From a virus: a DNA stretch of 40,365 nucleotides. Position 1 is the first letter of the stretch. Each line of letters begins with the position of its first letter. Position numbers and translations under genes: made by a program. Of this stretch, positions 26,947 through 36,346 are shown in pieces. The DNA lies in IMG/VR virus record IMGVR_UViG_3300013132_000096, positions 1 through 40,365 of that record; one strand, given 5' to 3'. Under the pieces are notes generated by a model. It was not told the DNA's origin. It did no database searches and saw only the letters and a program-made list of their open reading frames with translations.

Positions 26947-27544
26947 TCGCATCTTACAAAAACTTATACAAGTTGAATGTATTGAGATAGATGTAACCTC
27001 TTACCGAGATGTTATTTCTGCTTGCGTCAACCTATTACCTCGTTTTAGAGGCATTTTTCTCAGTAAACGTCTCTACTCTCAACTAACACTAGTTGATGGT
27101 GATAGATATGTTAGAGATTTTGAGCTAGATTTTAGCCCGCGTAGTAACTATATACACATGATTCCTACTATCTCAGGAGGAATTTCTACTGCCTTTGATA
27201 GTCTAGGCAATCTTAGTGTATTCTATGGAGCCTCGCTACCGGTAAGTAATCAAGAGATGCCCCTCAAAGGCATTGACCGTCGTATAAGAGATTCAGTTCT
27301 CTACGGCAAAGCTTCTATTGCGTTTGATGTGGCACAGCGTCGTACTAATAGAGAAAATGGGACGTTAGATAACTCAGAAGACCCCACTCGAGGATTTGGA
27401 AGTCTAGGTTCTATGAATGCTATAGGTACTAATATTCCTCTTCATTTTGGTATGGTACGTACTTCGGGGGCCGTTATTAATCAGTATATTAAACACATTC
27501 AACGTGGCGGTATTGATAATATTCGGGTGGCAGACTATATATGA
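26924..27544 (+). CDS. Tail assembly protein, lambda gpI-like
   Basis: A 206-residue protein in the place of lambda gpI. It has the ubiquitin-like N-terminal region (ISACVNLLPRFRGIF near residue 30) and the YIHMIPTISGG segment (about 86) that marks the family. A Gly/Ser-containing C-terminal part follows. ATG at 26924 with GAGAAG just upstream is preferred to an in-frame TTG at 26912. It overlaps the JAMM gene and ends on an ATGA with the tail hub gene, so all tip genes appear translationally coupled. Confidence 0.75.
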   Translation: MKVTVAFSRILQKLIQVECIEIDVTSYRDVISACVNLLPRFRGIFLSKRLYSQLTLVDGDRYVRDFELDFSPRSNYIHMIPTISGGISTAFDSLGNLSVFYGASLPVSNQEMPLKGIDRRIRDSVLYGKASIAFDVAQRRTNRENGTLDNSEDPTRGFGSLGSMNAIGTNIPLHFGMVRTSGAVINQYIKHIQRGGIDNIRVADYI

Positions 27545-30105
27545 TTAAAAAGTATTTTAAGATTGGTAGCAGACTAGTTCCTTATATTGCAGGGGGTGCA
27601 ATAGAGTCACTCGGGTCTACTATTACAGCTACTTTTGATGGGTCGTTTAGTACTAACCCTAACACTTCTAAGAGCTCGGATATTCTCTTTATGCAACTAG
27701 CCTTAGGAGAAGGACCTATTTATCGTATTAATCCTAATGGTCCACAAGATATTGAGATAGACAATAAGTATATTGACGATTTAATTGATTTTACTAAGAA
27801 TAACGTACGCCCTGAAGTATTTGCCGTACGTTATGCAACAGGTACTGAAACGCAAACTCCTATGCCATCTTTTTCAGGAGAAATTGTTACTTCTGTTCGC
27901 TTTGCTAGTCCAGTAGTGCTAAAGAGTGGTATCTCTTCTTCTCTTAATTTAAATGCTCCGCCAGCTACTAGTATTACTTTTTTCCCTACTAACACTTCTG
28001 AAGGACTAACTCCTCTTGATTCTATTAGAATTAAGTTTAAGGTGTTAGAACTGCGTTCAGATTTTGATGGACGTTCTGAGCCTGCGCAGCTATCTCTTGT
28101 AGGACTTATTCACGCTAGAAATGAAACCTCAGATTTAAATAACTATATTGCGGGAGCCGGTCTTTTAATTAACAGTATTGTTACTGACGAAATGGCGCTA
28201 GAGTTGGAACTAAAAATTCCAGAAGATAAGCGTTCTAGTGCTGGGTATAATGTTTCTATTTTAAAAGTGTCGGAGGATGTTGCAGACGAAGGCTTTGTTG
28301 CAGAGGTTGAAACTATTGGTTTCGACGAGATACGAAAAGATATTTATTCCTACCCTAAAACCGCGCTTGTTGGCTACGCTATTAAAACCACTGACTTTCG
28401 TACCGATATTATTCCTAACTTCTCTTCGCTTATTAAAGGGTTAATAGTAGATGTGCCATCGAACTATAATCAACCTATTTTAGCTTCTGGAGAGGTTGAC
28501 TGGCGTCAAATAGAGGTTCCTGCCTCAGGTGGGGACAGTGCGGCTATTAACGGCTATCGCACACAAAAACGTGGACCTGTTCTTATTAATGACCCAGATA
28601 TTAATATTTATGATGGAATTTGGGACGGTACTTACAAAAAAGACTGGACTGAGAACAGAGTCTGGATTATTAGACATCTTCTTGTAGACGTACTAGGAGT
28701 TCCTGAATCTGCTATTGACAAGTATAACTTCTATAATGTAGCTCAGTATGTAGATGCTATAGACCCTCTTTCAGGTAATTTTACGGGGGTAGATGGTTTT
28801 GCAGACGGGTCTTTTCGCTATAAGCCAAATGGCTATGCTTCAGATATAGAAGATGCCTTAATTGGATTACCAGAAGGTACTCCTGTAAAAGAACGACGTT
28901 TTGTATGTGGCATTAGTATTACTGATACTACAACTGTTTTAGACTTAATTACAGCATTAGCAGGCAGTATGAGAGCTGTATTTAGTAACACAGGTAATAA
29001 GATTCGTCTTATTGTTGATAAGGCAGATAATTTACCTGTTGCAATCTTTAACGAGACTAATATTCAAGCTGGTTCTTTTAAGCTATCAGGTGTTCGGTCA
29101 GAAGATATACCGACCGGAGTAGAAGTTTCATACATCGACTTTTTAAACCACTTTCAAAAAGAGTCAATAGTGTTAGATAGTTCAGAAATTTCTGAGCTAG
29201 AAAAAACTAATAGAGTATCTATTGATGCGGTGGGCTGCACTAGACGTAGTGAGGCACTTAGACTAGCTCAGTATCACTTAGATACTTCAAGACAGCTTAA
29301 GCGAAAAATACAGTTTAACGCTTTTTCAGATGCTTCAGACTTAGAAGTTGGAGATATTGTTGCAGTCTCTCATCAAATTTCTGGAGTCTCTTATGGCTAT
29401 GGAGGCCAAGTTTTTAGTAATTCTACTGCTGGTACGTCCAACGTTTTTTTAGAACACTATACTAGTCCTAGTATTAGTGCAGACGTATTTACATCTAATA
29501 CTAATCCTCTAGTGTTAAAGATATTCAGACAAGAGGATAATAAAATAGATTATTATTTAGTATCTAATACAGCCTATAATTTGCTGTCTACAGGAAATAG
29601 CAGTTCTGGAGTTGACGTGTTAGACTTATCTATTGTTAATAGGCTAAACCCTGCCACTAAACTTTTTGCGGCTAATACCGCATTTTCAGCAATTACAGCT
29701 CCTTCTAGAGGAGATTTGTGGGCGCTAGGAGAGATTAATCCTACTAATCTCTACTCAGATTCTAGCACTAAACTATTTAGAGTAGAATCCCTTAATTTTA
29801 ATGAGTCTGGAATCTGTGCAATTACGGCCACAGAGTATAATTCGGCTCTTTTAGCTAATGTAGATAGTGCTGCTAAAACAGTTAGAACACCTAGAAAGAG
29901 CACTCTAAACTATACTACACCGCCTGTCCCTATTCTGGCTCTTCGCTCTATACCTTCAAAAACTAACGAAGGACTAATTAACTATAATCTTTTAATCTCT
30001 GTAACTTCCGACTCTACAAACTATGATATTCCCGTAACTACCGGTATTGTTTACGGCTCTATTGAAGTCTTTTCAGAAATCGGTGGTTCAGAGCAAATAG
30101 GATAA
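27541..30105 (+). CDS. Central tail hub protein, lambda gpJ-like (N-terminal part)
   Basis: An 854-residue homologue of the tail-tip hub gpJ. Typical elements are LALGEGPIYRI near residue 53, the GDSAAINGYRTQKRGP/ DGTYKKDWTENRVWII region (about 330-375), and later hub domains with EVGDIVAVSHQ (about 600-612). It starts on an ATGA overlap. The usual gpJ continues in one chain with fibronectin-type domains; here the chain stops and the rest appears to be the next gene, 4 bases on. The trimer closes the tube and contacts the receptor-binding part. Confidence 0.85.
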   Translation: MIKKYFKIGSRLVPYIAGGAIESLGSTITATFDGSFSTNPNTSKSSDILFMQLALGEGPIYRINPNGPQDIEIDNKYIDDLIDFTKNNVRPEVFAVRYATGTETQTPMPSFSGEIVTSVRFASPVVLKSGISSSLNLNAPPATSITFFPTNTSEGLTPLDSIRIKFKVLELRSDFDGRSEPAQLSLVGLIHARNETSDLNNYIAGAGLLINSIVTDEMALELELKIPEDKRSSAGYNVSILKVSEDVADEGFVAEVETIGFDEIRKDIYSYPKTALVGYAIKTTDFRTDIIPNFSSLIKGLIVDVPSNYNQPILASGEVDWRQIEVPASGGDSAAINGYRTQKRGPVLINDPDINIYDGIWDGTYKKDWTENRVWIIRHLLVDVLGVPESAIDKYNFYNVAQYVDAIDPLSGNFTGVDGFADGSFRYKPNGYASDIEDALIGLPEGTPVKERRFVCGISITDTTTVLDLITALAGSMRAVFSNTGNKIRLIVDKADNLPVAIFNETNIQAGSFKLSGVRSEDIPTGVEVSYIDFLNHFQKESIVLDSSEISELEKTNRVSIDAVGCTRRSEALRLAQYHLDTSRQLKRKIQFNAFSDASDLEVGDIVAVSHQISGVSYGYGGQVFSNSTAGTSNVFLEHYTSPSISADVFTSNTNPLVLKIFRQEDNKIDYYLVSNTAYNLLSTGNSSSGVDVLDLSIVNRLNPATKLFAANTAFSAITAPSRGDLWALGEINPTNLYSDSSTKLFRVESLNFNESGICAITATEYNSALLANVDSAAKTVRTPRKSTLNYTTPPVPILALRSIPSKTNEGLINYNLLISVTSDSTNYDIPVTTGIVYGSIEVFSEIGGSEQIG

Positions 30106-30109
30106 TCTA

Positions 30110-33100
30110 ATGCCTATATTTAGAATTTCAGCTAGTAATACTAGTTTTTTAACAAACGGTGAAGATGCAGTTTATGCTGGTAAAAACGGTTTTACTAGCA
30201 CAATGGGGGCAATCCTTACATTATGTAATTCTTTTACCGCTAACGTTTCTTCTATTGTATTTAGTGTTCCTAATTTGCATCTATTACAAGATGATAATTA
30301 TGCCGTACATATTTTAGATGTGCCTGCTTTAGAAGGATTTACTTCTGACTACTTAAAAACTCCTATTCTCCAGTTTCCAGAGAGCACTGCTTTAGAAGGT
30401 TCTGTAGGTTTTGTAGATAGAGAGACTGCACTAAGTTTAGAAATAGCTTCCTATAATGTTGCGTCTAATACTATTACAGCACTAAATAGACCGTACGGCA
30501 ATACTATTATTAGTAGTATATTTCCAACTGCGCCATTTTACATTACTCTATTCCAAACTATTACTACTAACAATTTTTCTAATCGTACTGCGTATATTAC
30601 GGGTAGTAGTAAAAACGTAAAAAGAACCTATAACGTGACTGGTAATACGGGGAGTTATACTGCAGCTCTTGGATTCGCTACCTCTAATCGTAATGAGGTT
30701 AAAGTATATCTCGACGATATTGCAACAGATTCTTTTACTTGGAGCGGGGATAATGTTACCGTAATTCTACTAGGAGATACTACTGAAGTTAAAACTATTG
30801 TTGATAGATATACTGTTCCGGCGTTTGAAACAGGAGATTTAGCCTCTTTATCTCTTTTTAATAACACCTACTCTATTAGTAGCACAAGTTATATTCCCGG
30901 AGATGCTCTCTATAGCGCAGATTTAACTAATAATAAGTTTTATAAAATTAAGCTTAACAAAGCTATTAGTGCTAATCTTACTAGTGTTTCTATAGTCAAT
31001 ACTAGCCCTGATTTAGAAGGTAAGATTGCTAACATTACTTCCAACTCCTATACTTTTGATGGACGTAGCGATTATAACTTTACATATAAGCTTGCTAATA
31101 CAGGCATTTACTATATTTATGAAAAAAACAAGGTTCGATATACTACTGCTAGAATAGATGAGTTTGGTCGTTTAGAAGGTATTGGTCCGGCCTTTTATCT
31201 TGTAGAGGCTACTAACGTAAACAGATATAATAGAGTAAGTAGTGCTGTAAAAAGTCTAGTAGAAGTTGAACCTCTTCGCGTCTCTAAAGTTTCTGGTATT
31301 ACAATTGATGAACAAATTTTTGTTGATACTACAGGCGGCGCTTCTATCAATATTAACGTTACTTTTCCTACTCTAAAACGAAGAGACATAACCGCTTATG
31401 AACTAAAGTATCGTATTACAACATCTCAAGGCGCAGACCTTCCAGGTAGCACTATCTTAATTCCCCACGATGAAAGCCTAGATAATATTACTTATACGAT
31501 AAATGGTATTAGTCGAGGTCGAACTCCGGGAGGTAATATTCTTAGAATTACCGTAACTCCTGTAATTGGGCTTTTTAGAGGCTATTCTACTAGTATTGCC
31601 CATCCTATTATTGGTAAGCAGTCTGTCCCTTCTGGACCGCGTAATCTTAGTGTTGCACAACAAGAAAACTTTTTACTCTTTTCTTGGCAGTACCAACTTA
31701 CGAACGAAGGATTTGTGTTAGACATAGATACTAAAGAAGTAGAAATACGTCAATATCCTGGTTTATTAGATTTAAATGCAATAGAATCCTTAGATGCTGC
31801 GTGGGGTTTCTCTACTCTAGTCGGTAGAGTTGCTTTCCCTAATACTAGTTTTACTACTCCTATTACAAGTTTTGGCGACTTTACTTTTCTAATTCGTGTT
31901 AGAGATACTAGCGATATTGAAAGTGAAGAACTAGCGGCTGCTTCTATTACTATTATTCGTCCTAGCGCTATTCGGCTATTTAAAACATATAATGACGGTT
32001 CTCCAGGAGTAAGCTTTACCTCTCAAGACGGTAATCCTTTCCCAACCTCTAATGACTATCCAGAACTTGCTTTTTCTAGTTTTAGTGAAACAGTTAACGG
32101 TGGTTTAGTTATGAGTGATAGCTCTATTACTGATAACGCCAATGGGAGTGCTGTGGGGTTTGCAGTATATGGAAATACTACTTATTTAACTACCACTAAT
32201 AATCCAGTTGCTACATATATTACCCCTATTAGGGATGTTGGACAGAATATTATTGGCACAATTAGAATTGCACCAATAGTCTCAGCTAGTAATCCTGGTG
32301 TAACGTTTGATACTTTCTACACCGTAATTGTTTCTGGAGTTACCGATTTTCACGCTTCTACAGGGCTATCTCCCTCTGCTAATGTACTAGTAGATAATGC
32401 GTTTGGAGGGTTAGGTACTATTTTAGGTTTTAATAATGCAAATGCAGCACCAGTTACTTATAACAGCTATCATCAAACTCTAACTAGTGGTGGAGACTTT
32501 GGTAATGTTTACGCTATTAGAAATCCAGGTCAATTCAACGGGGATGAATCTAATGCTAATACTTTTGCGTTGATTGCGGGTGTAATAGACGCGAACTCTA
32601 TTGCGCTAGGAAATATATACTACTCTAACGGCTTTCTATCCAGCACTAATAATTTTGCTAATTTAACTATTAGTGGGAATTCTTATGAACTAATTAACTT
32701 GATACAGTTTGGTGATGAAGGTGCAGCTATTACTTTCTTAGGCCCCGAACGACAAGTAACTCAAAACATCTTTATTAGGACTTCTAATGCTAATGTTTAT
32801 TATGCAGCTGCGGCTAACGGTGTAAGCGGTTTTCCAGGACACGGAAATGTTAATCCTAATACTTTTTTCGGAGCTTTTAGTAACGCCGAATTAGGTTGGA
32901 AAAACTTTGTACCAGGCGCTTCAGAGTTTCGATATTTTCAAATTAAGTTAGAATTAGGTAATCCATCTCCCGTAGAGTCTGAAATAATATTAGAAGATTT
33001 AAAGTACGAGGTTGATATAGTACAAAAAACAGTAAGACAACGTGTACAACTTTCTTCTGTAAACGGCATTACCGTTGATTACTCTTATGCTAATTTTTAC

Positions 33101-33262
33101 GAGATCCCTCAAGTATCTGCAATTGTTGTAGATTCTACGATATCACAATTTGCACAAGCTTTTGATATTACCAGAACTAGTTGTAATATTAAAGCCTATA
33201 TCTCACAAAACGGTAGTCTGAGTGATAATGCTATTATTAGTGTTATTGTGGTAGGCGCCTAA
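30110..33262 (+). CDS. Tail-tip/receptor-binding protein, probable gpJ C-terminal half
   Basis: A 1050-residue beta-rich protein with AGGA 7 bases before its ATG, 4 bases behind the hub stop. Around residue 500 a fibronectin-type III-like domain begins (SVPSGPRNLSVAQQENFLLFSW). The C-terminal 120 residues (FRYFQIKLELGNP ... EDLKYEVDIVQKTVRQR ... DITRTSCNIKAYI) resemble the final domain of gpJ-like tip proteins. The middle is Asn/Ser/Gly-rich and has no recognised fold. It most likely determines host range as a partner of the hub. Confidence 0.65.
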   Translation: MPIFRISASNTSFLTNGEDAVYAGKNGFTSTMGAILTLCNSFTANVSSIVFSVPNLHLLQDDNYAVHILDVPALEGFTSDYLKTPILQFPESTALEGSVGFVDRETALSLEIASYNVASNTITALNRPYGNTIISSIFPTAPFYITLFQTITTNNFSNRTAYITGSSKNVKRTYNVTGNTGSYTAALGFATSNRNEVKVYLDDIATDSFTWSGDNVTVILLGDTTEVKTIVDRYTVPAFETGDLASLSLFNNTYSISSTSYIPGDALYSADLTNNKFYKIKLNKAISANLTSVSIVNTSPDLEGKIANITSNSYTFDGRSDYNFTYKLANTGIYYIYEKNKVRYTTARIDEFGRLEGIGPAFYLVEATNVNRYNRVSSAVKSLVEVEPLRVSKVSGITIDEQIFVDTTGGASININVTFPTLKRRDITAYELKYRITTSQGADLPGSTILIPHDESLDNITYTINGISRGRTPGGNILRITVTPVIGLFRGYSTSIAHPIIGKQSVPSGPRNLSVAQQENFLLFSWQYQLTNEGFVLDIDTKEVEIRQYPGLLDLNAIESLDAAWGFSTLVGRVAFPNTSFTTPITSFGDFTFLIRVRDTSDIESEELAAASITIIRPSAIRLFKTYNDGSPGVSFTSQDGNPFPTSNDYPELAFSSFSETVNGGLVMSDSSITDNANGSAVGFAVYGNTTYLTTTNNPVATYITPIRDVGQNIIGTIRIAPIVSASNPGVTFDTFYTVIVSGVTDFHASTGLSPSANVLVDNAFGGLGTILGFNNANAAPVTYNSYHQTLTSGGDFGNVYAIRNPGQFNGDESNANTFALIAGVIDANSIALGNIYYSNGFLSSTNNFANLTISGNSYELINLIQFGDEGAAITFLGPERQVTQNIFIRTSNANVYYAAAANGVSGFPGHGNVNPNTFFGAFSNAELGWKNFVPGASEFRYFQIKLELGNPSPVESEIILEDLKYEVDIVQKTVRQRVQLSSVNGITVDYSYANFYEIPQVSAIVVDSTISQFAQAFDITRTSCNIKAYISQNGSLSDNAIISVIVVGA

Positions 33263-33282
33263 AATAATTCTAAAATTTTATA

Positions 33283-33310
33283 TTGACTTACACCACATTT
33301 CTGTTATACT
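33283..33310 (+). promoter_or_regulatory. Predicted sigma70-type promoter, extended -10
   Basis: TTGACT (33283-33288), a 16-base spacer and TATACT (33305-33310), with TG one base upstream of the -10 element as in the promoter before the tail terminator gene. It lies in the 69-base gap before the two small genes. Confidence 0.65.
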
Positions 33311-33331
33311 TTAAGAGTAAGGAGCAAACAC

Positions 33332-33529
33332 ATGAAAAAACTTGATAACTCAGTGTTTCTGCCTAATGTTGGAAAAGATAACTATTATCCTCATAACCCG
33401 CAAATGATTGATAATATGCTTTCTGCCCAAGCTAGCGCAGATTACCCAACTGTTGCATCTCTCAACTATACACCTGTTAGAGGTACTAGTGAAGGTATGG
33501 TGCCCATTAAAAATAAGCCAAATAGATAA
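33332..33529 (+). CDS. Small unknown protein A
   Basis: A 65-residue protein with a strong AAGGAG 8 bases before its ATG, directly behind a predicted promoter. It is rich in Asn, Pro and Tyr, has no cysteine, no membrane segment and no motif I recognise. The region TPVRGTSEGMVPIKNKP recalls the Gly/Pro-rich style of the next gene, 15 bases downstream, so the two may form a unit. Being the last late-strand genes, they could encode small virion proteins. Confidence 0.6.
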   Translation: MKKLDNSVFLPNVGKDNYYPHNPQMIDNMLSAQASADYPTVASLNYTPVRGTSEGMVPIKNKPNR

Positions 33530-33544
33530 TAGGAGATTTTAAAC

Positions 33545-33904
33545 ATGGCAAAATTACAAAGTATGGCTAGTGGAGACCACACTATTCCAGGTAGCCCATC
33601 AGAATATTTCACCCCTACTAAGGGAGAGCAAGGAATCTCGTATCCTCCCCTAGATAAGAGTGGACGTGGTACTGGCGGACCGATTATTGCGTCTATGCCC
33701 AATGCAGGCGGTACTCCTGCAATGCGTGGTGCTGCTATTAATTACCCCAATTCTAATAACTCGGGAATTCGTGGGTCTATTGATGACGGTGCCACGGCTA
33801 AAGGCGGTATGAAAGGTAAGAAAGTAGGACCGGGCGCCCCACAGCGTCATCCTCTTTCGGGAACAAACCCAGAAAAACCAATTCAGCGTAAGTCAAAGCG
33901 CTAA
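33545..33904 (+). CDS. Small Gly/Pro-rich basic protein B
   Basis: A 119-residue low-complexity protein rich in Gly, Pro, Ser, Lys and Asn with a strongly basic end (PEKPIQRKSKR). It is probably largely disordered. AGGAG is 8 bases before the ATG. No membrane segment or catalytic motif is visible. It is the last plus-strand gene; its stop is 4 bases before a strong terminator. The function is unknown; a decoration or nucleic-acid-binding role is possible but unsupported. Confidence 0.6.
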   Translation: MAKLQSMASGDHTIPGSPSEYFTPTKGEQGISYPPLDKSGRGTGGPIIASMPNAGGTPAMRGAAINYPNSNNSGIRGSIDDGATAKGGMKGKKVGPGAPQRHPLSGTNPEKPIQRKSKR

Positions 33905-33907
33905 AAG

Positions 33908-33934
33908 AAAAACCCCGGAAATCCGGGGTTTTTT
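33908..33934. terminator. Bidirectional intrinsic terminator between convergent operons
   Basis: The 11-bp stem AAAAACCCCGG (33908-33918) with CCGGGGTTTTT (33923-33933), loop AAAT. T runs follow on both strands. It stands between the plus-strand late genes and the minus-strand metabolic genes. Confidence 0.92.
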
Positions 33935-33935
33935 A

Positions 33936-34289
33936 TTAAATAGTCTCACTATCCGAGAAGAACCAACATTTATAGTAGTTTTCTAGTTCTCCATAGCTAC
34001 CGATATACTGCACTCCTCTAAAAATAGCCGGAGAGCGTCGGCAGTTATACTCTACTACTAGTTTGCGTTGCCAATCTGTATTTAAGAATACTAGCTTATA
34101 GGTTTCTTTACGGCTTTTTAGAAGCTCTACTGCTTTACTGGTCCAAGGACATCCTTGAAGACCAATCACCGTCCATACGGCTATATTATCTGTTTCTCGT
34201 AGCCTATTATCAGGAGTTTTAATACTTGCCTCTTTAGGCGCAGGTGTTGCTGAACTAGCAACAGTGCTTACGTTAGCTTTAGTGTCCAT
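33936..34289 (-). CDS. Glutaredoxin/thioredoxin-fold protein with single-Cys CPWT motif
   Basis: A 117-residue protein with a thioredoxin fold in residues about 38-107: IGLQGCPWTSKAVELL (active-site Cys 47), a SPAIF segment (86-90) in the place of the cis-proline loop, and YIGSYGELENYY as the last helix. The motif has Thr where dithiol glutaredoxins have the second Cys, so it would act, if at all, by a monothiol route. The first 35 residues are disordered-looking. ATG at 34289 with GAGGA 7 bases upstream is chosen over an in-frame GTG at 34301. It overlaps the end of thyX by 11 bases. Confidence 0.65.
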   Translation of the reverse strand: MDTKANVSTVASSATPAPKEASIKTPDNRLRETDNIAVWTVIGLQGCPWTSKAVELLKSRKETYKLVFLNTDWQRKLVVEYNCRRSPAIFRGVQYIGSYGELENYYKCWFFSDSETI

Positions 34290-34962
34290 TCGTTTCCTCA
34301 CTTATAAATTTCATTGATAGCGGAAATATTTCTGCAATAGCTCGAGCCACTTCTCGGGCTATTTCCATATGTTCCCGCTGAGTGCCGTTACCACTCCGTA
34401 GTTGGATATAGTGAATCCAAGAGCGAATAGTTCCTTGCATATAGAGTCGGGAAACGGTGTTTCCTTCTGGTAGTACACAACGAGCCTGTTCTTTAGCAAT
34501 ACCGTGTTCAAGAGCCCACTTATACGCTAGTTTAGCTTCATGGATGATTTGTTGCTGTTTTGCAGCCCACTGCAATTGCAATTCTACATCATCTGTTTTA
34601 ATAGAGTCTTGACGATTAGTAGGATGTTGTAGGCGAGCTTCTCGAATAACAAAACTTTCGTCTAGAACAGTTACATCCTGATAGCGTTGGCTAAATTCCT
34701 GAAACGAGAAGCTTCGATGTCGTAGTATCTGTCTAGCAATATCACGAGTAGTTTCAATCTCTAGAGTAGCACTGGCCATTTCAAAAGGACTCCAGTGCTG
34801 ATGCTTAATCAAATAATTGATTAGTCGCTCACTATTATCAAACTGCGTTTGAAACTGAGGATTTGAAACTTTAGCACAATAGGTAATAACGTCTTGTACA
34901 TCTTCTAACCCGAGAACTCTATTTTTAATCGGTTGTGTACAGGCAAAAAGTTTTACTTTCAT
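34279..34962 (-). CDS. thyX: FAD-dependent thymidylate synthase ThyX
   Basis: A 227-residue enzyme that makes dTMP from dUMP using methylene-tetrahydrofolate, FAD and NADPH. The family signature RHRxxSxxEFSQRY is complete at residues 81-94 (RHRSFSFQEFSQRY). The C-terminal part has the IHYIQLRSGNGTQREHMEIA region (about 184-203) that contributes to the dUMP and FAD sites. Length is normal. The start overlaps the 5' nuclease stop in ATGA, so the two are co-translated. Together with the ribonucleotide reductase it supplies phage DNA precursors. Confidence 0.95.
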   Translation of the reverse strand: MKVKLFACTQPIKNRVLGLEDVQDVITYCAKVSNPQFQTQFDNSERLINYLIKHQHWSPFEMASATLEIETTRDIARQILRHRSFSFQEFSQRYQDVTVLDESFVIREARLQHPTNRQDSIKTDDVELQLQWAAKQQQIIHEAKLAYKWALEHGIAKEQARCVLPEGNTVSRLYMQGTIRSWIHYIQLRSGNGTQREHMEIAREVARAIAEIFPLSMKFISEETNGH

Positions 34963-35813
34963 ACAATAGCCTTTTCTAGCATTTCAAAGATAAGGTCTTG
35001 TTTCTCAACAGAACGGATAATTTCATCTGTATAGTCAAGCAAATTGATAAGCTTCTCATTGCGCTGCAGAATACTAACACTTTGATTAAGGTTTTGAATA
35101 TACTTAGCTTTACCAGAAATAGGTAGGCTAGAGATAAGGTTATCAATAGTTTTGTACTCTTTAATCAGGGCAATACTGCGCTTAGGGCCAATACCTTCTA
35201 CACCTGAGATACCATCACCAGCATCACCCTCAATCATACGTGCATAGGAGTACTCACGAGGTGTGAGCCCAAATTCGCTTTCTAGATAGGAGATATCAAT
35301 CTCTCGGCGAGAGTACATATTAAAGATGCTGACATCTTCTCGTAACAGCTGAAAGAGGTCTCTATCACTAGAGATAATCCAAGTGTGAGAGTACTTAGGG
35401 CTCAGTCGCTTAGTAAAGTATGCAATAAGGTCGTCTGCCTCAATGCCTTTAAACTTAAAATGTTCAAAAGGTAGTGCGTCGATTGTGTCAGAGAGACAGT
35501 TGAAGAAAGCGGTAAAGCGCTCTTGCTCTTCTTCACTCCGTTCTACTTTACGATTGAGTTTGTACTCTGGATAAAGAGTTTTCCGGTAGGCAGAAGCCCC
35601 TGAGTCAAAGCAACAGATAATGCGTTTAGCACCATAACTCTTACCAAGACTAGTAACAGTTCTAATGTAGTCATCTGTAAAGTTATCAAAGTTCTTACGT
35701 TGGAGATATCGAAAAGCAAGATTGACTCCGTCAATTAGCAGTAGGTTATTGACGTCTTCTAGTGTTTGCTTTGCTTGTACAAGTTCGGCAAGGTCATCCC
35801 AGTTAGTTACCAT
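34959..35813 (-). CDS. 5'-3' exonuclease / flap endonuclease, T5 D15-type
   Basis: A 284-residue nuclease of the FEN/PIN family that removes RNA primers and flaps. The acidic metal ligands are visible in order: LLIDGVN (Asp 28), CCFDSG (Asp 70), the RK pair of YRKTLYPEYK, GIEADD (125-128), SSDRD (149-152) and EGDAGDGISG (Asp 197 and 200), followed by the helix-three-turn-helix GVEGIGPKRS (about 204-213). Length matches phage enzymes such as T5 D15. GAGGA lies upstream of the ATG, and a predicted promoter lies 30 bases further up. Confidence 0.93.
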   Translation of the reverse strand: MVTNWDDLAELVQAKQTLEDVNNLLLIDGVNLAFRYLQRKNFDNFTDDYIRTVTSLGKSYGAKRIICCFDSGASAYRKTLYPEYKLNRKVERSEEEQERFTAFFNCLSDTIDALPFEHFKFKGIEADDLIAYFTKRLSPKYSHTWIISSDRDLFQLLREDVSIFNMYSRREIDISYLESEFGLTPREYSYARMIEGDAGDGISGVEGIGPKRSIALIKEYKTIDNLISSLPISGKAKYIQNLNQSVSILQRNEKLINLLDYTDEIIRSVEKQDLIFEMLEKAIV

Positions 35814-35843
35814 AATATTCCTCTAATTCAGTAGTTATAAATA

Positions 35844-35872
35844 AATATACCTTAACTTTTAGCAAGTTGCAA
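35844..35872 (-). promoter_or_regulatory. Predicted promoter for exonuclease-thyX-grx unit
   Basis: On the minus strand, TTGCAA (35867-35872), a 17-base spacer and TATATT (35844-35849), in the 65-base gap before the exonuclease. Confidence 0.55.
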
Positions 35873-35878
35873 GAAGAA

Positions 35879-36328
35879 TTATGCTTTAGAATTCACTACT
35901 AGTTTAGCTGCCGGTAGCCAAGCATCAAGTAGAGCCATTTTAAACTCACAGTCTCCACTCTTAATATGAACATAGTCTGTTACTGCAATACTATCATTCC
36001 AGCACGCATAGAGTTTGCTGCGGTCCCACTTGTATATGAGCAAGGGGGACTTTTTCATAACTTGTGCTTCTCGCAGCGTTTGTCTCCAAAAATCTAGTAA
36101 CAGAGAAGATTTAGCTGTTAAAACATTATTCCACGGTACTTCTTTGTGGTGTTTTGCTTCTATGCACCACGGAAAATCTGGTTTCCAAGGTGCATAGACA
36201 TCACCTTTTAAATAAGCGAGTGCCCCAGATAAGGGCACTCGCTCGAACTGAGTATTAAACGCCTCAGTAAATAAATCTCTCACTATGTATTCGAATGAGC
36301 GACCTTTTGTTTTACTTGTATTTGCCAT
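35879..36328 (-). CDS. PD-(D/E)XK nuclease, Holliday junction resolvase-like
   Basis: A 149-residue protein with the order of residues of Hjc-like resolvases: KGRSFEYIVRDLF (Glu 13), then RVPLSGA (about 30-36), KGDVYAPWKPDF (Asp 43) and the catalytic-type IEAK (Glu 57 and Lys 59). Such nucleases cut branched DNA formed in replication and recombination. The window also holds the tail of an SbcC/gp46-like protein, which fits a recombination module. AAGGAG is 7 bases before the ATG. The role in resolving junctions is inferred from the fold pattern; another phage nuclease function is possible. Confidence 0.7.
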   Translation of the reverse strand: MANTSKTKGRSFEYIVRDLFTEAFNTQFERVPLSGALAYLKGDVYAPWKPDFPWCIEAKHHKEVPWNNVLTAKSSLLLDFWRQTLREAQVMKKSPLLIYKWDRSKLYACWNDSIAVTDYVHIKSGDCEFKMALLDAWLPAAKLVVNSKA

Positions 36329-36346
36329 TAGAGTCTCCTTAATTTT

